Source of the DNA: CAWJJM01 sp963843275
GTDB lineage: Bacteria > Acidobacteriota > Thermoanaerobaculia > Multivoradales > JBCCEF01
NCBI GenBank assembly: GCA_963843275.1
Contig: CAWJJM010000012.1
Location: 868,001-932,000, forward strand
DNA: 64,000 nt
Direction: 5' to 3'
Made by a program: the position numbers and the translations under genes. Below the pieces are notes generated by a model. That model did no database searches. It was not told the origin of the DNA and was given only the letters and a program-made list of their open reading frames with translations. Positions 18,402-26,685 of the stretch are shown here, in pieces; position 1 is the first letter of the stretch; every line of letters starts with the position of its first letter.

Positions 18402-19403
18402 ATGACCGACGATCGCCTCCGCTACGCCGCCGCCGCCTGCCAGGTGGACTTCCCGAACCCGCCGGACCGCTCGGGGATCGGGCGTCACGTCGACCGCATG
18501 CTCGAGATGGTGGACATGGCGGTCGAGGGCTACTCGCCGTTCCTGCCGGTCCGGCTGCTCGTCTTCCCGGAGTTCGCCCACGCCGCCCCCGTCTACCCGA
18601 CGGCCCGCGAGCTGCACGCCAAGCTCGCGGTGCCGATCCCCAACGAGCACACCGAGCGCTACGCCGCCAAGGCCCGCGAGCACGGCGTGTGGATCCAGAC
18701 CGGCACGTTCCTCGAGCGCGACGACCGCTGGGGCGAGGTGGTGTTCAACACCACCTGCCTGATCGGCCCCGACGGCATCCTGTCGAAGTACCGCAAGGTC
18801 TACCCCTGGATCCCCTGGGAGGTCCACGCCAGCCCGCACGACCTGCCGGGGTACGACGAGCCGGTCTACCCGGTGGCCGACACGCCGATCGGCCGGCTGG
18901 GGGTGGCGATCTGCTACGACTGGCTCTTCCCCGAGACGCTGCGCCAGCTCACCGCCAACGGTGCCGAGGTGCTGCTGCGGGTGTCGGCCTACATGGACCC
19001 CTGGGGCGCCACCGCGCCGATGGACTGGTGGACGGTGGTCAACCGCTGCCGGGCGCTCGAGAACGTCGCCTACGTGGTGGCCGCCAACCAGGGGGCGCGC
19101 CTGGCGCACTACCCCCCGTTCTCCTGGCCCGGGGGCTCGATGGTGGTCGACTTCGACGGCCGCATCCTGGCCCAGGCCGACCCGGGGCCGGGGGAGAAGA
19201 TCGTCGTCGCGCCGGTCGACGTCGGCGCCCTGCGGCACGAGCGGACGGTGCGGCGCGGACACCAGAACCTGGCCCACCTGCGCACCGAGACACTGCCGAT
19301 GTACCGCGCACCGATGTACCCCGGCGGTGGGGGAGGCGACAGCCTCACCGTCGAGGGCAACGACGAGAAGACGGCCGCCGCCAAGCGCCGCCTGCACTAC
19401 TGA
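18402..19403 (+). CDS. carbon-nitrogen hydrolase (nitrilase superfamily)
   Basis: 333 residues. The Glu-Lys-Cys triad of the family is clear: Glu in LVFPEF, Lys in KYRKVYPW and Cys in GVAICYDWLFPE. The family hydrolyses amides or nitriles (amidases, N-carbamoylases, nitrilases). The context of the catalytic Cys (CYDW) fits aliphatic-amidase-like branches better than NIT1-type nitrilases, but substrate assignment is uncertain. It starts 43 bases after the carotenoid oxygenase on the same strand and could belong to that operon. Confidence 0.88.
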   Translation: MTDDRLRYAAAACQVDFPNPPDRSGIGRHVDRMLEMVDMAVEGYSPFLPVRLLVFPEFAHAAPVYPTARELHAKLAVPIPNEHTERYAAKAREHGVWIQTGTFLERDDRWGEVVFNTTCLIGPDGILSKYRKVYPWIPWEVHASPHDLPGYDEPVYPVADTPIGRLGVAICYDWLFPETLRQLTANGAEVLLRVSAYMDPWGATAPMDWWTVVNRCRALENVAYVVAANQGARLAHYPPFSWPGGSMVVDFDGRILAQADPGPGEKIVVAPVDVGALRHERTVRRGHQNLAHLRTETLPMYRAPMYPGGGGGDSLTVEGNDEKTAAAKRRLHY

Positions 19404-19427
19404 GGGCGCCGGCGCCGCACCCGCCGG

Positions 19428-19456
19428 TTGCGTCGGCCGGTCGATTCCCCTAGGGT
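19428..19456 (+). promoter_or_regulatory. weak promoter candidate before the IPTL-tailed protein
   Basis: TTGCGT (19428-19433), 17-base spacer, TAGGGT (19451-19456). Each box matches consensus at about three positions only, so this is tentative. Confidence 0.25.
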
Positions 19457-19501
19457 GGTCGCACCATCCACGCAGGAAGGTCAGGAAGGAAAGGAGGCGA
19501 C

Positions 19502-20035
19502 GTGAGAGCTCGCCCACTCCATCCCTCCACCGTCGCGGCCGTCGCGGTGCTGGCGGCCCTCGCCGCGACCGCGCCGGCGGCCGACGCCGTCTCCCTCACC
19601 GGCACCTGGACGATGCACGTCGAGTTCTCGTTGCCGGACGACGGGGGCGTCTGCACGTTCGAGGGGGTGTGCACCATGACGCAGGACGGCAACGTCCTGT
19701 CCGGCACCGAGAGCGTCGACCTGGTGTCGGGGCCGGCGGCCTGTCCAGCACAGATCACCGGCGACATCACCGGTACGGTCGACGGCGACCAGCTGGCCGG
19801 ACAGATCTCCAGCCAACTGGGTGTCGCCACCTTCACCGGGAAGCCGACGGGCTCCTACGAGGGCGACGTGACCGTCGAGACCGGCCCGTTCGCCGGCAGC
19901 GACGGGACGTGGCACGCCGAGCTCGTCCTGCTGTCGATCCCGACGCTGTCGCAGCTCGGTCTCGCCGCCCTCGTCCTGCTGCTCGTCGCCACCGCCGCCC
20001 TCGCCCTGCGCCGGCGACGCGCCCGCGCGACCTGA
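19502..20035 (+). CDS. secreted protein with IPTL-type C-terminal sorting signal
   Basis: 177 residues from GTG 19502, preceded by a strong AAGGAGG. An N-terminal signal peptide (TVAAVAVLAALAATAPAADA) leads a beta-rich, Cys- and Gly-containing body of unknown function. The C-terminus is a tripartite sorting signal: IPTLSQLG, a hydrophobic helix of about 16 residues, then RRRR. This is the IPTL-CTERM pattern, thought to be processed by an exosortase/archaeosortase-like enzyme at the cell surface. No sorting enzyme lies in this window. Confidence 0.8.
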   Translation: MRARPLHPSTVAAVAVLAALAATAPAADAVSLTGTWTMHVEFSLPDDGGVCTFEGVCTMTQDGNVLSGTESVDLVSGPAACPAQITGDITGTVDGDQLAGQISSQLGVATFTGKPTGSYEGDVTVETGPFAGSDGTWHAELVLLSIPTLSQLGLAALVLLLVATAALALRRRRARAT

Positions 20036-20059
20036 GCGCGCCCCGCGGCGAGGGTCTTC

Positions 20060-20150
20060 GTGCTGGTGGTGCCGACCCTCTCGGATCTCGGTCCGGCGGC
20101 CTCCGTGGCCCTACCGCGCGCCGCCGGGGGCCGGCTCCTGCGCCGGCGGC
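20060..20150 (+). other. remnant of a second VPTLS/RRRR sorting-signal tail
   Basis: Twenty-five bases after the IPTL-tailed gene, one plus frame reads VPTLSDLG, then a degraded Ala/Pro stretch, then LLRRRRPA. This copies the order PTLS - hydrophobic - RRRR of the neighbouring protein but lacks a clean membrane helix and any body domain. It is probably a decayed duplicate of the C-terminal signal. The rest of the 20036-20186 gap shows no gene. Confidence 0.4.
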
Positions 20151-20186
20151 GACCGGCATGGGCGGGTGGTGTCCCGCCCTCGCGGG

Positions 20187-22622
20187 TCACCGCACGGGGC
20201 TGCCGGCCGGTGAGGCGTCGGCCGCTTCGAGCGTGCCGGCCCCCTCGCGGAGCCGGTAGAAGCGGTCGGCCGGCAGGTCGCGGAAGCGCTCCTCGCGGCC
20301 CGAGCGCGGCCAGCGCACGGTCAGCTCGTCGATCCGCGTGGCGGCGCCGAGACCGAAGTGCTGCCGCAGGTCGTTCTGCGACGCGTAGCCGTCGCCCAGG
20401 ACCACCTCGCGAACCTGCCGCAGCCCGCCGGCGGCCAGCGTCAGGCGGGTGCCGACCGCGTCGCGCGGACTGCCGTCGGCGAGGTCCCGCCCCGCGCCCA
20501 CCACCTCGACCGAGACCCAGTGCCGGCCGGGGTCGGGCCGATTGGCGAGCAGGGCGTGGCGGCCGCCCGAGGCGGCCACGGCGAGGTCCAGCACGCCCCG
20601 GTTCCGGAAGTCGGCCACGGCGACGCCGCGGCTGTTGCGCAGCAGGGCGGCGCCGGCGGCGAGGCCGATCTCGGTGAAGGTGCCGTCGCCGTCGTTGCGC
20701 AGCAGGCGGTTGCGCTCCCAGCCGTGCCACGAACGGCCGCCGAAGCCGGCGGGATCGAAGAGGTCCCCGGCCTTGTAGCGCCGCATCTCGTCGACCACGC
20801 CGTGCAGGAAGTCGAGCTCGAGGTCGGTTCCCCGCCGCCCGTAGACCCAGCCGTCGGCGGAGTAGATGTCCAGCCGGCCGTCGTTGTCGAGGTCCGCGAA
20901 GGCGGAGCCCCAGTACCAGCCGGGCGGTGCGGCGCCGGCGGCGGCGGTGACGTCCTCGAAGGTGCCGTCGCCGCGGTTGCGCAGCAGCGTGTTGCCGGAC
21001 GACATCTGCCGGAAGACGGCGACGAAGTCGGGACCGGTCTGGCGGGCGATCTCGAGGTACAGGGGGAGGTCGCTGCGCCACACGCCCTGGCGGAGGGTGT
21101 TGAGGAAGTAGCGGCGCACGGTCGGTGCCGCCGCGAACCAGGCGTGGTCCGAGCGGATGTTGGTGACGTAGAGGTCGAGCCGGCCGTCGTTGTCGGCGTC
21201 CCCGAAGCTGGCGCTCATCCCGGCGCCGTAGTCGAGCGCCCCGGCGTCCACGGTGACGTCCTCGAAGGTGCCGTCGCCGGCGTTGCGGTACAGCGTGTTG
21301 CGGCCGAAGTCGTTGACCACGTAGAGGTCGGGGTCGCCGTCGTCGTCGACGTCGCCGAACGACGTCGCCAGGCACAGTCCCGGGTCGCCGACCCCGGCCC
21401 GCCGGGTGACGTCGGTGAAGCGGCCGCCGCCGTCGTTGCGGTAGAGGCGGTTGGGCTCGCCGTTGCGAGCGTAGAAGGTGGTCGGCAGGTCGTGCCGCGG
21501 GTCGATGTAGCGGCCGAGGTAGAGATCGAGGTCGCCGTCGCGGTCGACGTCCGCGAACGAGGCCGCCGCGGTGGAGGTGTCGGCGCCGAGTCCCGAGCCG
21601 GCGGTGACGTCCTCGAAGGTGCCGTCGCCGCGGTTGTGGAAAAGCTGGTTGGGGGCGAAGGTGCGGCTGACGAAGAGGTCGCGCGCGCCGTCGTCGTCGA
21701 CGTCGGCGAACAGGGCCACGCTGACCCCGGACAGCCCCGCCAGGCCGGCCGCCGCCGTGACGTCCTCGAACGTCCCGTCGCCGCGGTTGCGGAACAGGTG
21801 GGAGGCCACCCCGTCCGGCACGAAGAGATCGACCCGGCCGTCGCCGTCGACGTCGGCCGCGGCGATGCCGCCGGGCCCGAAACGCACGATGCCGAAGCGC
21901 AGGCCCGGTTCGAGCAGCGGCGGGTAGGGGCGGTTGACGAAGTCGATGCCGGCGGCCGCTCCGACCTCGTCGAAGCGCGCTTCCGACGCCACCACCCGCT
22001 CGCCGCCGAGCCACTCCACCGAACGCAGACGGTAGCCCCCGGGAGCGCCGGGGACGACCTCCAGGCGCACCCGCAGGCGGCCGCGGTCGACCGCGGGGCG
22101 GCGCTCGCCCCGGGGGGTCCCGACGAGCTCGAAGCGGGCCGTGCCGACGACCACCGGCCCCGGCCACCGCTCCAGCCGGTCGAGGTGGAGCTCGAGATCC
22201 TGGAGCGACGCGAAGCCGTCGAGGTACGCGGCCCACTCGGCGACCGCGCCGTCGGCGTCGAGCTCCGCCGTCGCCGGCGGCGGCGTGAAGACGTACCGCC
22301 GGACCCCGTCCCGCTCCTCCGCGAGGCGGGGCCGCCCGAGGCCCAGGGGCGGGCTGCGGAAGTCCGCCGCGTAGACGGCGCGGGCGCCGCGGAGGTCGTG
22401 GTGGCGCAGTGCCTCGGCCCAGGTCGCGAGCCAGGCGGTGGTGTCGCGGCCGGTGGCGAAGAAGGCCTCCGCCGAACGGTCGGCCGCGCTGACGGCGACC
22501 CAGGCGAGGGCGGCGAGGAGCAGCGCTCCGCTCACCACGCGGCCGAAGAGGACGCGGCGTGCGGGTTCGGCCGCGGCCGCCGGAGCGAGGAGGTCCCCGG
22601 CCGCCGGCGGGCCGGTCGTCAC
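20187..22622 (-). CDS. membrane-anchored CRTAC1-family protein (VCBS repeats + ASPIC/UnbV)
   Basis: 811 residues from GTG 22622, overlapping the permease stop (GTGA). A single N-terminal membrane helix (SGALLLAALAWVAVSAAD) is followed by about 200 residues resembling a SnoaL/NTF2-like or calcium-channel-accessory fold (TTAWLATWAEALRHHDL, RYVFTPPPA). Then come FG-GAP/VCBS blades (DVDGDGRVDLFVPDG, DADNDGRLDLYVTN, DLDNDGRLDIYSADG) and a terminal ASPIC/UnbV domain (DAVGTRLTL, HFGLGAATRIDELTVRWP). It is the last gene of an ABC-export operon, which suggests that the exporter and this surface protein act together or are co-expressed (inference). Confidence 0.88.
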   Translation of the reverse strand: MTTGPPAAGDLLAPAAAAEPARRVLFGRVVSGALLLAALAWVAVSAADRSAEAFFATGRDTTAWLATWAEALRHHDLRGARAVYAADFRSPPLGLGRPRLAEERDGVRRYVFTPPPATAELDADGAVAEWAAYLDGFASLQDLELHLDRLERWPGPVVVGTARFELVGTPRGERRPAVDRGRLRVRLEVVPGAPGGYRLRSVEWLGGERVVASEARFDEVGAAAGIDFVNRPYPPLLEPGLRFGIVRFGPGGIAAADVDGDGRVDLFVPDGVASHLFRNRGDGTFEDVTAAAGLAGLSGVSVALFADVDDDGARDLFVSRTFAPNQLFHNRGDGTFEDVTAGSGLGADTSTAAASFADVDRDGDLDLYLGRYIDPRHDLPTTFYARNGEPNRLYRNDGGGRFTDVTRRAGVGDPGLCLATSFGDVDDDGDPDLYVVNDFGRNTLYRNAGDGTFEDVTVDAGALDYGAGMSASFGDADNDGRLDLYVTNIRSDHAWFAAAPTVRRYFLNTLRQGVWRSDLPLYLEIARQTGPDFVAVFRQMSSGNTLLRNRGDGTFEDVTAAAGAAPPGWYWGSAFADLDNDGRLDIYSADGWVYGRRGTDLELDFLHGVVDEMRRYKAGDLFDPAGFGGRSWHGWERNRLLRNDGDGTFTEIGLAAGAALLRNSRGVAVADFRNRGVLDLAVAASGGRHALLANRPDPGRHWVSVEVVGAGRDLADGSPRDAVGTRLTLAAGGLRQVREVVLGDGYASQNDLRQHFGLGAATRIDELTVRWPRSGREERFRDLPADRFYRLREGAGTLEAADASPAGSPVR

Positions 22623-23845
22623 CGCAGCTCCTTGCGGAACAGGCGGGTCGCCAGCGCCAGCCCGGCGAGGAACATGGCCGCGAGGGCGGCCGACGGCACC
22701 GCCAGGTCGGTCAGCGGCGTGCCGCGCAGCAGCACCGCCCGGCAGATGCGGATGTAGTGGGTCAGCGGCAGCAGCTCGCCGAGCCACCGCGCCGGCGCCG
22801 GCATCGCCTCGAAGGGGAACATGAATCCCGACAGGAGCACGGAGGGCAGGAAGAAGAAGAAGGCCGCCTGGGTCGCCTGGAGCTGGGTGCGGACGCGCGC
22901 CGAGATGGTCAGCCCCAGGGTGAGGTTGGCGGCGATGAAGAGCAGCGAGCCCACCGCCAGCTCGAGCAGGGAGCCCTCGACCGGCACCCGGAAGAGCGCG
23001 TAGCCGGCCGCCAGCACGATGGCCACCTGCACGAAGCCCATCAGCACGTAGGGCAGCAGCTTGCCGACCATCAGCTCGAAACGGTGCACCGGCGTCCCGA
23101 TCAGGAACTCGAAGGTGCCGCGCTCGCGCTCCCGCACCAGCGACAGCGCGGTCATCAGGATCATGGTGGTGGTGAGGATGACCCCCAGCAGCCCCGGGAC
23201 CACGAAGACCGGCGTGCGCAGCTCGGGGTTGAAGTAGGTCAGCACCGAGAAGGTCATCGCCCGCGTGTGCACCAGCTCCGGCTTGGCGGCGAAGCGGCGG
23301 GCGAGGCCGCTGGTCGGGCGCTCGGCGCCCCCCTCCTCGCCGAGCCGGAAGCTCTGCATGCGCGCCTCGAGCTCCTTGCCGAGGCCGTCGGCGGCGGTGA
23401 TCACGGCGCGGGCCAGCAGGGGGTCGGTGGCGTCGACCAGGATCGAGACCTCGGCGCCGCGGCTGCGGTACCAGCGGCGGGTGAAGTCGTCCGGCACCAA
23501 CACCACGGCGCGCACCGCGCCACGCTCGAGCAGCTCCCGCCCCTCGGCCTCCGTCGCCACCGCGTGGGTGACGCGGAACGCCTGGGTCGCCTCGAGCTGC
23601 CCGACCAGCCGCCGGGAGACGGCGGAGTGGGCGCGGTCGAGCACCGCGGTGGGGACGTCGCGGATGTCCTGGTTGATGGCGTAGCCGAACAGCGCGAGCT
23701 GCACCAGCGGTACGAAGACGACGAAGCCGAGGGTCAACGGGTCGCGGGCGAGCTGCCGGATCTCCTTGCGGGCGACGGCGACGAGCCGCCGCAGCCCCTC
23801 GCCGGGCCCGCGGCGCTCGGCGGCGGGGGAGGGCGCGGCGCTCAC
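22619..23845 (-). CDS. ABC-2 type transporter permease
   Basis: 408 residues from GTG 23845 (GTGA overlap with the ATPase gene). One N-terminal membrane helix (LGFVVFVPLVQLALFGYAI), a large extracytoplasmic domain (about 50-220), then five helices including VFVVPGLLGVILTTTMILM. The conserved segment RERERGTFEFLIGTPV is typical of YhhJ/YbhR-type ABC-2 permeases. Together with the adjacent ATPase and HlyD-like protein it forms an export system of the YhiI-YhiH-YhhJ / YbhGFSR kind; only one permease gene is present, so a homodimer is expected. Confidence 0.92.
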   Translation of the reverse strand: MSAAPSPAAERRGPGEGLRRLVAVARKEIRQLARDPLTLGFVVFVPLVQLALFGYAINQDIRDVPTAVLDRAHSAVSRRLVGQLEATQAFRVTHAVATEAEGRELLERGAVRAVVLVPDDFTRRWYRSRGAEVSILVDATDPLLARAVITAADGLGKELEARMQSFRLGEEGGAERPTSGLARRFAAKPELVHTRAMTFSVLTYFNPELRTPVFVVPGLLGVILTTTMILMTALSLVRERERGTFEFLIGTPVHRFELMVGKLLPYVLMGFVQVAIVLAAGYALFRVPVEGSLLELAVGSLLFIAANLTLGLTISARVRTQLQATQAAFFFFLPSVLLSGFMFPFEAMPAPARWLGELLPLTHYIRICRAVLLRGTPLTDLAVPSAALAAMFLAGLALATRLFRKELR

Positions 23846-24852
23846 CCGCCCCTCCGCCGGAAACGGCTCCAGGCGCCGCGCGGCAGGCTGACCTCGTCGA
23901 CGTGGCCGAGGGTCGCGGCCACGAACACGTCCTCCAGGGTCGGCCGCGTCGGTCCGGCGCCGGTGACCGTCATCCCCTGGCCCTCGAGGTGACGGCGGAG
24001 CTCGGGGGCGGCGGCTGCCGCGTCGGGCCCGCCGGCGGCGAGCAGGACGTGGACCGTGTCCCCGAGCTGGGTGACGCTGTCGACCTCCGGCAGGGCCCGC
24101 AGCCGGCGCACCGCGTTCTCGGTCGGCTCGGCATCCAGCTCCACGACCCGGCGCTCCAACGGCGCGGTGAGCTCGGCCGGCGACCCGAGGGCGACCAGGC
24201 GCCCGCGGCGCAGCATGCACAGGCGGTGGCAGCGCACCGCCTCGTCCATGTGGTGGGTCGACACCAGCACCGTCACCCCCTCGCCGGTGAGGTCGAAGAG
24301 CCGTTCCCACAGCAGCCGGCGCTGCTCGGGATCGACCCCGGCCGTGGGCTCGTCGAGGACCAGGATCTGGGGGCGGTGGACGGTGGCGGCGGCGAGCGCC
24401 AGGCGCTGCTTCCAGCCGCCGGACAGGGTCCCGGCCCGCTGGCGGCGGCGCGGGCGGAGCGAGAAGTCCTCCAGGACCTCGTCGAGGCGCCGTGTCCGGG
24501 CGGTGCGATCGAACCCGAAGACCTCGGCGGCGAAGTCGAGGTTCTCCTCCACGGTGAGGTCCTCGTAGAGCGAGAAGCGCTGGGTCATGTACCCGACGTG
24601 GCGGCGGACCCGGTCCGCCTGCCGCGGCATCTCGTACCCGAGCACGCGCACCGAGCCGGTCGACGCCGGCAGGACGCCGACGAGCATGCGCAGCAGGGTC
24701 GACTTGCCGGCGCCGTTGGGACCGAGGAAGCCGAACACCTCGCCGCGCGGGATCGCCAGGTCGATCTCCTCGACCGCCCGCCGGCTGCCGAACCGCCGGC
24801 TGAGACCCTGCGCCGAGATCACCGGCTCGGCGGTCTCCGCCGGCGGGCTCAT
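23842..24852 (-). CDS. ABC transporter ATP-binding protein
   Basis: 336 residues, ATG at 24852 in an ATGA overlap. Walker A GPNGAGKST (about residue 44), Q-loop MTQRFSLYEDLTVEENL, signature LSGGWKQR, Walker B ILVLDEPTAGVD and the H-loop His in VSTHHMDE are all intact. The C-terminal 90 residues match the extension seen in DrrA/YbhF-like ATPases (PTLEDVFVAAT). It powers the ABC-2 permease encoded next. Confidence 0.94.
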   Translation of the reverse strand: MSPPAETAEPVISAQGLSRRFGSRRAVEEIDLAIPRGEVFGFLGPNGAGKSTLLRMLVGVLPASTGSVRVLGYEMPRQADRVRRHVGYMTQRFSLYEDLTVEENLDFAAEVFGFDRTARTRRLDEVLEDFSLRPRRRQRAGTLSGGWKQRLALAAATVHRPQILVLDEPTAGVDPEQRRLLWERLFDLTGEGVTVLVSTHHMDEAVRCHRLCMLRRGRLVALGSPAELTAPLERRVVELDAEPTENAVRRLRALPEVDSVTQLGDTVHVLLAAGGPDAAAAAPELRRHLEGQGMTVTGAGPTRPTLEDVFVAATLGHVDEVSLPRGAWSRFRRRGG

Positions 24853-25682
24853 CCGCCGTCGTGCCCGGTCGTGCTCAGCCGCACGGTGGCGCCGAGGCCG
24901 GGCCGCAGGTCGGGGGGCGCGTCCTCGAGCTCCACCCGCGCCTCGTAGACGAGGTGGCCGCGCTCCCTCTCGGTGAGCGCGAAGTGGGGCGTGTACTCCG
25001 GCTCGCGGGCGACGTCGAGGACGTGCCCGTGCAGGGTCCCCTCGAGGCCGACCACGTCGACGCGGGCGGGGGCGCCGGGGGCCAGGCGGCTCACGACGCG
25101 GGCCGGCAGCCAGACCCGCACCCACGGCTTGCCGTCGGCGAGGACCACCGCGACCACGCCGCCGGCCGGCACCCGCTCGCCGACGTCGTAGGGGAGCTGG
25201 TCGACGACCCCGGCCGTGGTGCTGCGGATGGTCAGGTCGTCGAGCGCGTCCTGGGCCTGGGCGGCGCGGGCCGCGCGCTCGGCGACCAGGGCGACGGCCT
25301 CGTCGCGGGCGCGGCGGGCCCGGTCGAGCTCCTGCGGCGTCGAGACCCCGGAGCGGCGCAGCCCCTCGGAGCGCGAGAACTCCTGCTCGGCGGCGGAGAG
25401 GTTGGCCTGGGCGGCCTGGTGCAGGGCCGAGGTGGCCTCGAGCTCCAGGGCGGCCACCTTGTCGTCGAGGCGCACCACCACGTCGCCGGCGGCGACGCGG
25501 TCGCCCTCGGCGTGGGGGAGCTCGACGATGCGCTGGGACACCGGCGCCGCCAGCTCGAGGTTGGTGCGCTCCACCACGCCCGCCAGCTCGACGGTGTCGT
25601 GGGCGCATCCGGCGAGCCCCGGGAGCACGGCCAGTGAAACGGTCCAACAGGCGAGCGAACCTCTCCTCGACAGCTCTCGCAT
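24849..25682 (-). CDS. HlyD-family periplasmic adaptor lipoprotein
   Basis: 277 residues from ATG 25682. I prefer this to in-frame starts up to 25757 because it gives a compact signal peptide with lipobox (PGLAGCAHD). Membrane-fusion layout: biotinyl-lipoyl half motifs (VVERTNLELAAPVSQRIVEL, GDVVVRLDD), an alpha-helical hairpin (about 80-150), the second lipoyl half (IRSTTAGVVDQLPYDVGERV) and a beta-barrel domain. It connects the inner-membrane ABC exporter with the outer membrane. First gene of the operon ending at 20187. Confidence 0.9.
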   Translation of the reverse strand: MRELSRRGSLACWTVSLAVLPGLAGCAHDTVELAGVVERTNLELAAPVSQRIVELPHAEGDRVAAGDVVVRLDDKVAALELEATSALHQAAQANLSAAEQEFSRSEGLRRSGVSTPQELDRARRARDEAVALVAERAARAAQAQDALDDLTIRSTTAGVVDQLPYDVGERVPAGGVVAVVLADGKPWVRVWLPARVVSRLAPGAPARVDVVGLEGTLHGHVLDVAREPEYTPHFALTERERGHLVYEARVELEDAPPDLRPGLGATVRLSTTGHDGG

Positions 25683-25860
25683 CCTCCAGGTTCCGAAAGA
25701 GACCGGTCGAGAGTAGCACGGTGACGGGCGGTTCGGCGGGGGGCCGGGTGATACCATTCCGCTTCATGCGCCGGTGCGCGGCGCTGACCGATCGCCCGCC
25801 GTCGCCACCGCGGACGCCTCACCGCGCACCAACCCCAACCCCTTTCACGCGAGGCACCTG

Positions 25861-26685
25861 ATGAAGAGAACTCTCGTCGTTTCCGCCGTGCTCGTCCTCC
25901 TGCTGACCGGTGTCGGGTCGGTGGCGTGTGCGCAGCAGCCGGAGGGCGGCTCGGCCGCCGCACCCGCCGCCGGGCAGCCGTCCACCGCCGAGCCGTCCGC
26001 CGCCGCGGACGACACCGCGGCGGCCGCGCCGACCGCGGACCAGAAGGTCCAGGCGAGCTACGGCTTCGGCTACCAGATGGGCCGCAACATGCACCAGCAG
26101 AACGTCACCTTCGATCTCGAGGCCCTGATCGACGGACTCCGCGCCGGCGTGTCCGGGGAGGATCCCAAGTACACCCCCGAGCAGATGCAGGGCGCGCTCA
26201 CCGCGGTGCGCGAGGACATGATGGCGCGTCAGAAGGCCGAGCTCGCCGCCAGCGCGAAGCAGAACCTGGCCGCCGGCGCCGCGTTCCGGCAGGCGAACGC
26301 CGAGAAGGAGGGCGTCGAGGTCTTCCCGAGCGGCGTGCAGTTCCAGGTGCTGACGGCCGGCACCGGCCCCTCGCCGGACCCGGGCGACAAGGTGGTGATC
26401 AACTACCGCGGCACCCTGCCGGACGGCACGCAGTTCGACAGCTCGTACGATCGCGGCCAGCCCGCCACCTTCCCGATCAAGGGGGTGATCCCGGGCTTCT
26501 CCGAGGCGCTCCAGCACATGAAGAAGGGTGGCAAGTACCGCGTCGTCATCCCGCCCGACCAGGGCTACGGCGAGGACGGAGGCGGGCCGATCCCCCCCAA
26601 CGCCACGCTGATCTTCGAGGTCGAGCTGATGGACGTCGTCGACGCGGTGGCGGCGCCGGCCGACGAGGGCGCGGGTGAGGGATGA
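25861..26685 (+). CDS. FKBP-type peptidyl-prolyl cis-trans isomerase (FkpA/Mip-like)
   Basis: 274 residues; ATG 25861 gives a clean signal peptide (MKRTLVVSAVLVLLLTGVGS). After a low-complexity Ala/Pro linker comes the FKBP-N dimerisation domain (YGFGYQMGRNMHQQNV, about 75-165), then a C-terminal FKBP domain (YRGTLPDGTQFDSSYDRGQPATF, VIPGFSEALQHMKKGGK, PPNATLIFEVEL). Periplasmic protein-folding factor. It overlaps the following kinase-like gene by 11 bases. Confidence 0.93.
   Translation: MKRTLVVSAVLVLLLTGVGSVACAQQPEGGSAAAPAAGQPSTAEPSAAADDTAAAAPTADQKVQASYGFGYQMGRNMHQQNVTFDLEALIDGLRAGVSGEDPKYTPEQMQGALTAVREDMMARQKAELAASAKQNLAAGAAFRQANAEKEGVEVFPSGVQFQVLTAGTGPSPDPGDKVVINYRGTLPDGTQFDSSYDRGQPATFPIKGVIPGFSEALQHMKKGGKYRVVIPPDQGYGEDGGGPIPPNATLIFEVELMDVVDAVAAPADEGAGEG

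Noticed and set aside
25774..25860. Longer N-terminus for the FKBP protein
   Set aside because: The upstream in-frame residues are Arg/Pro-rich and would bury the clear signal peptide that starts at 25861.
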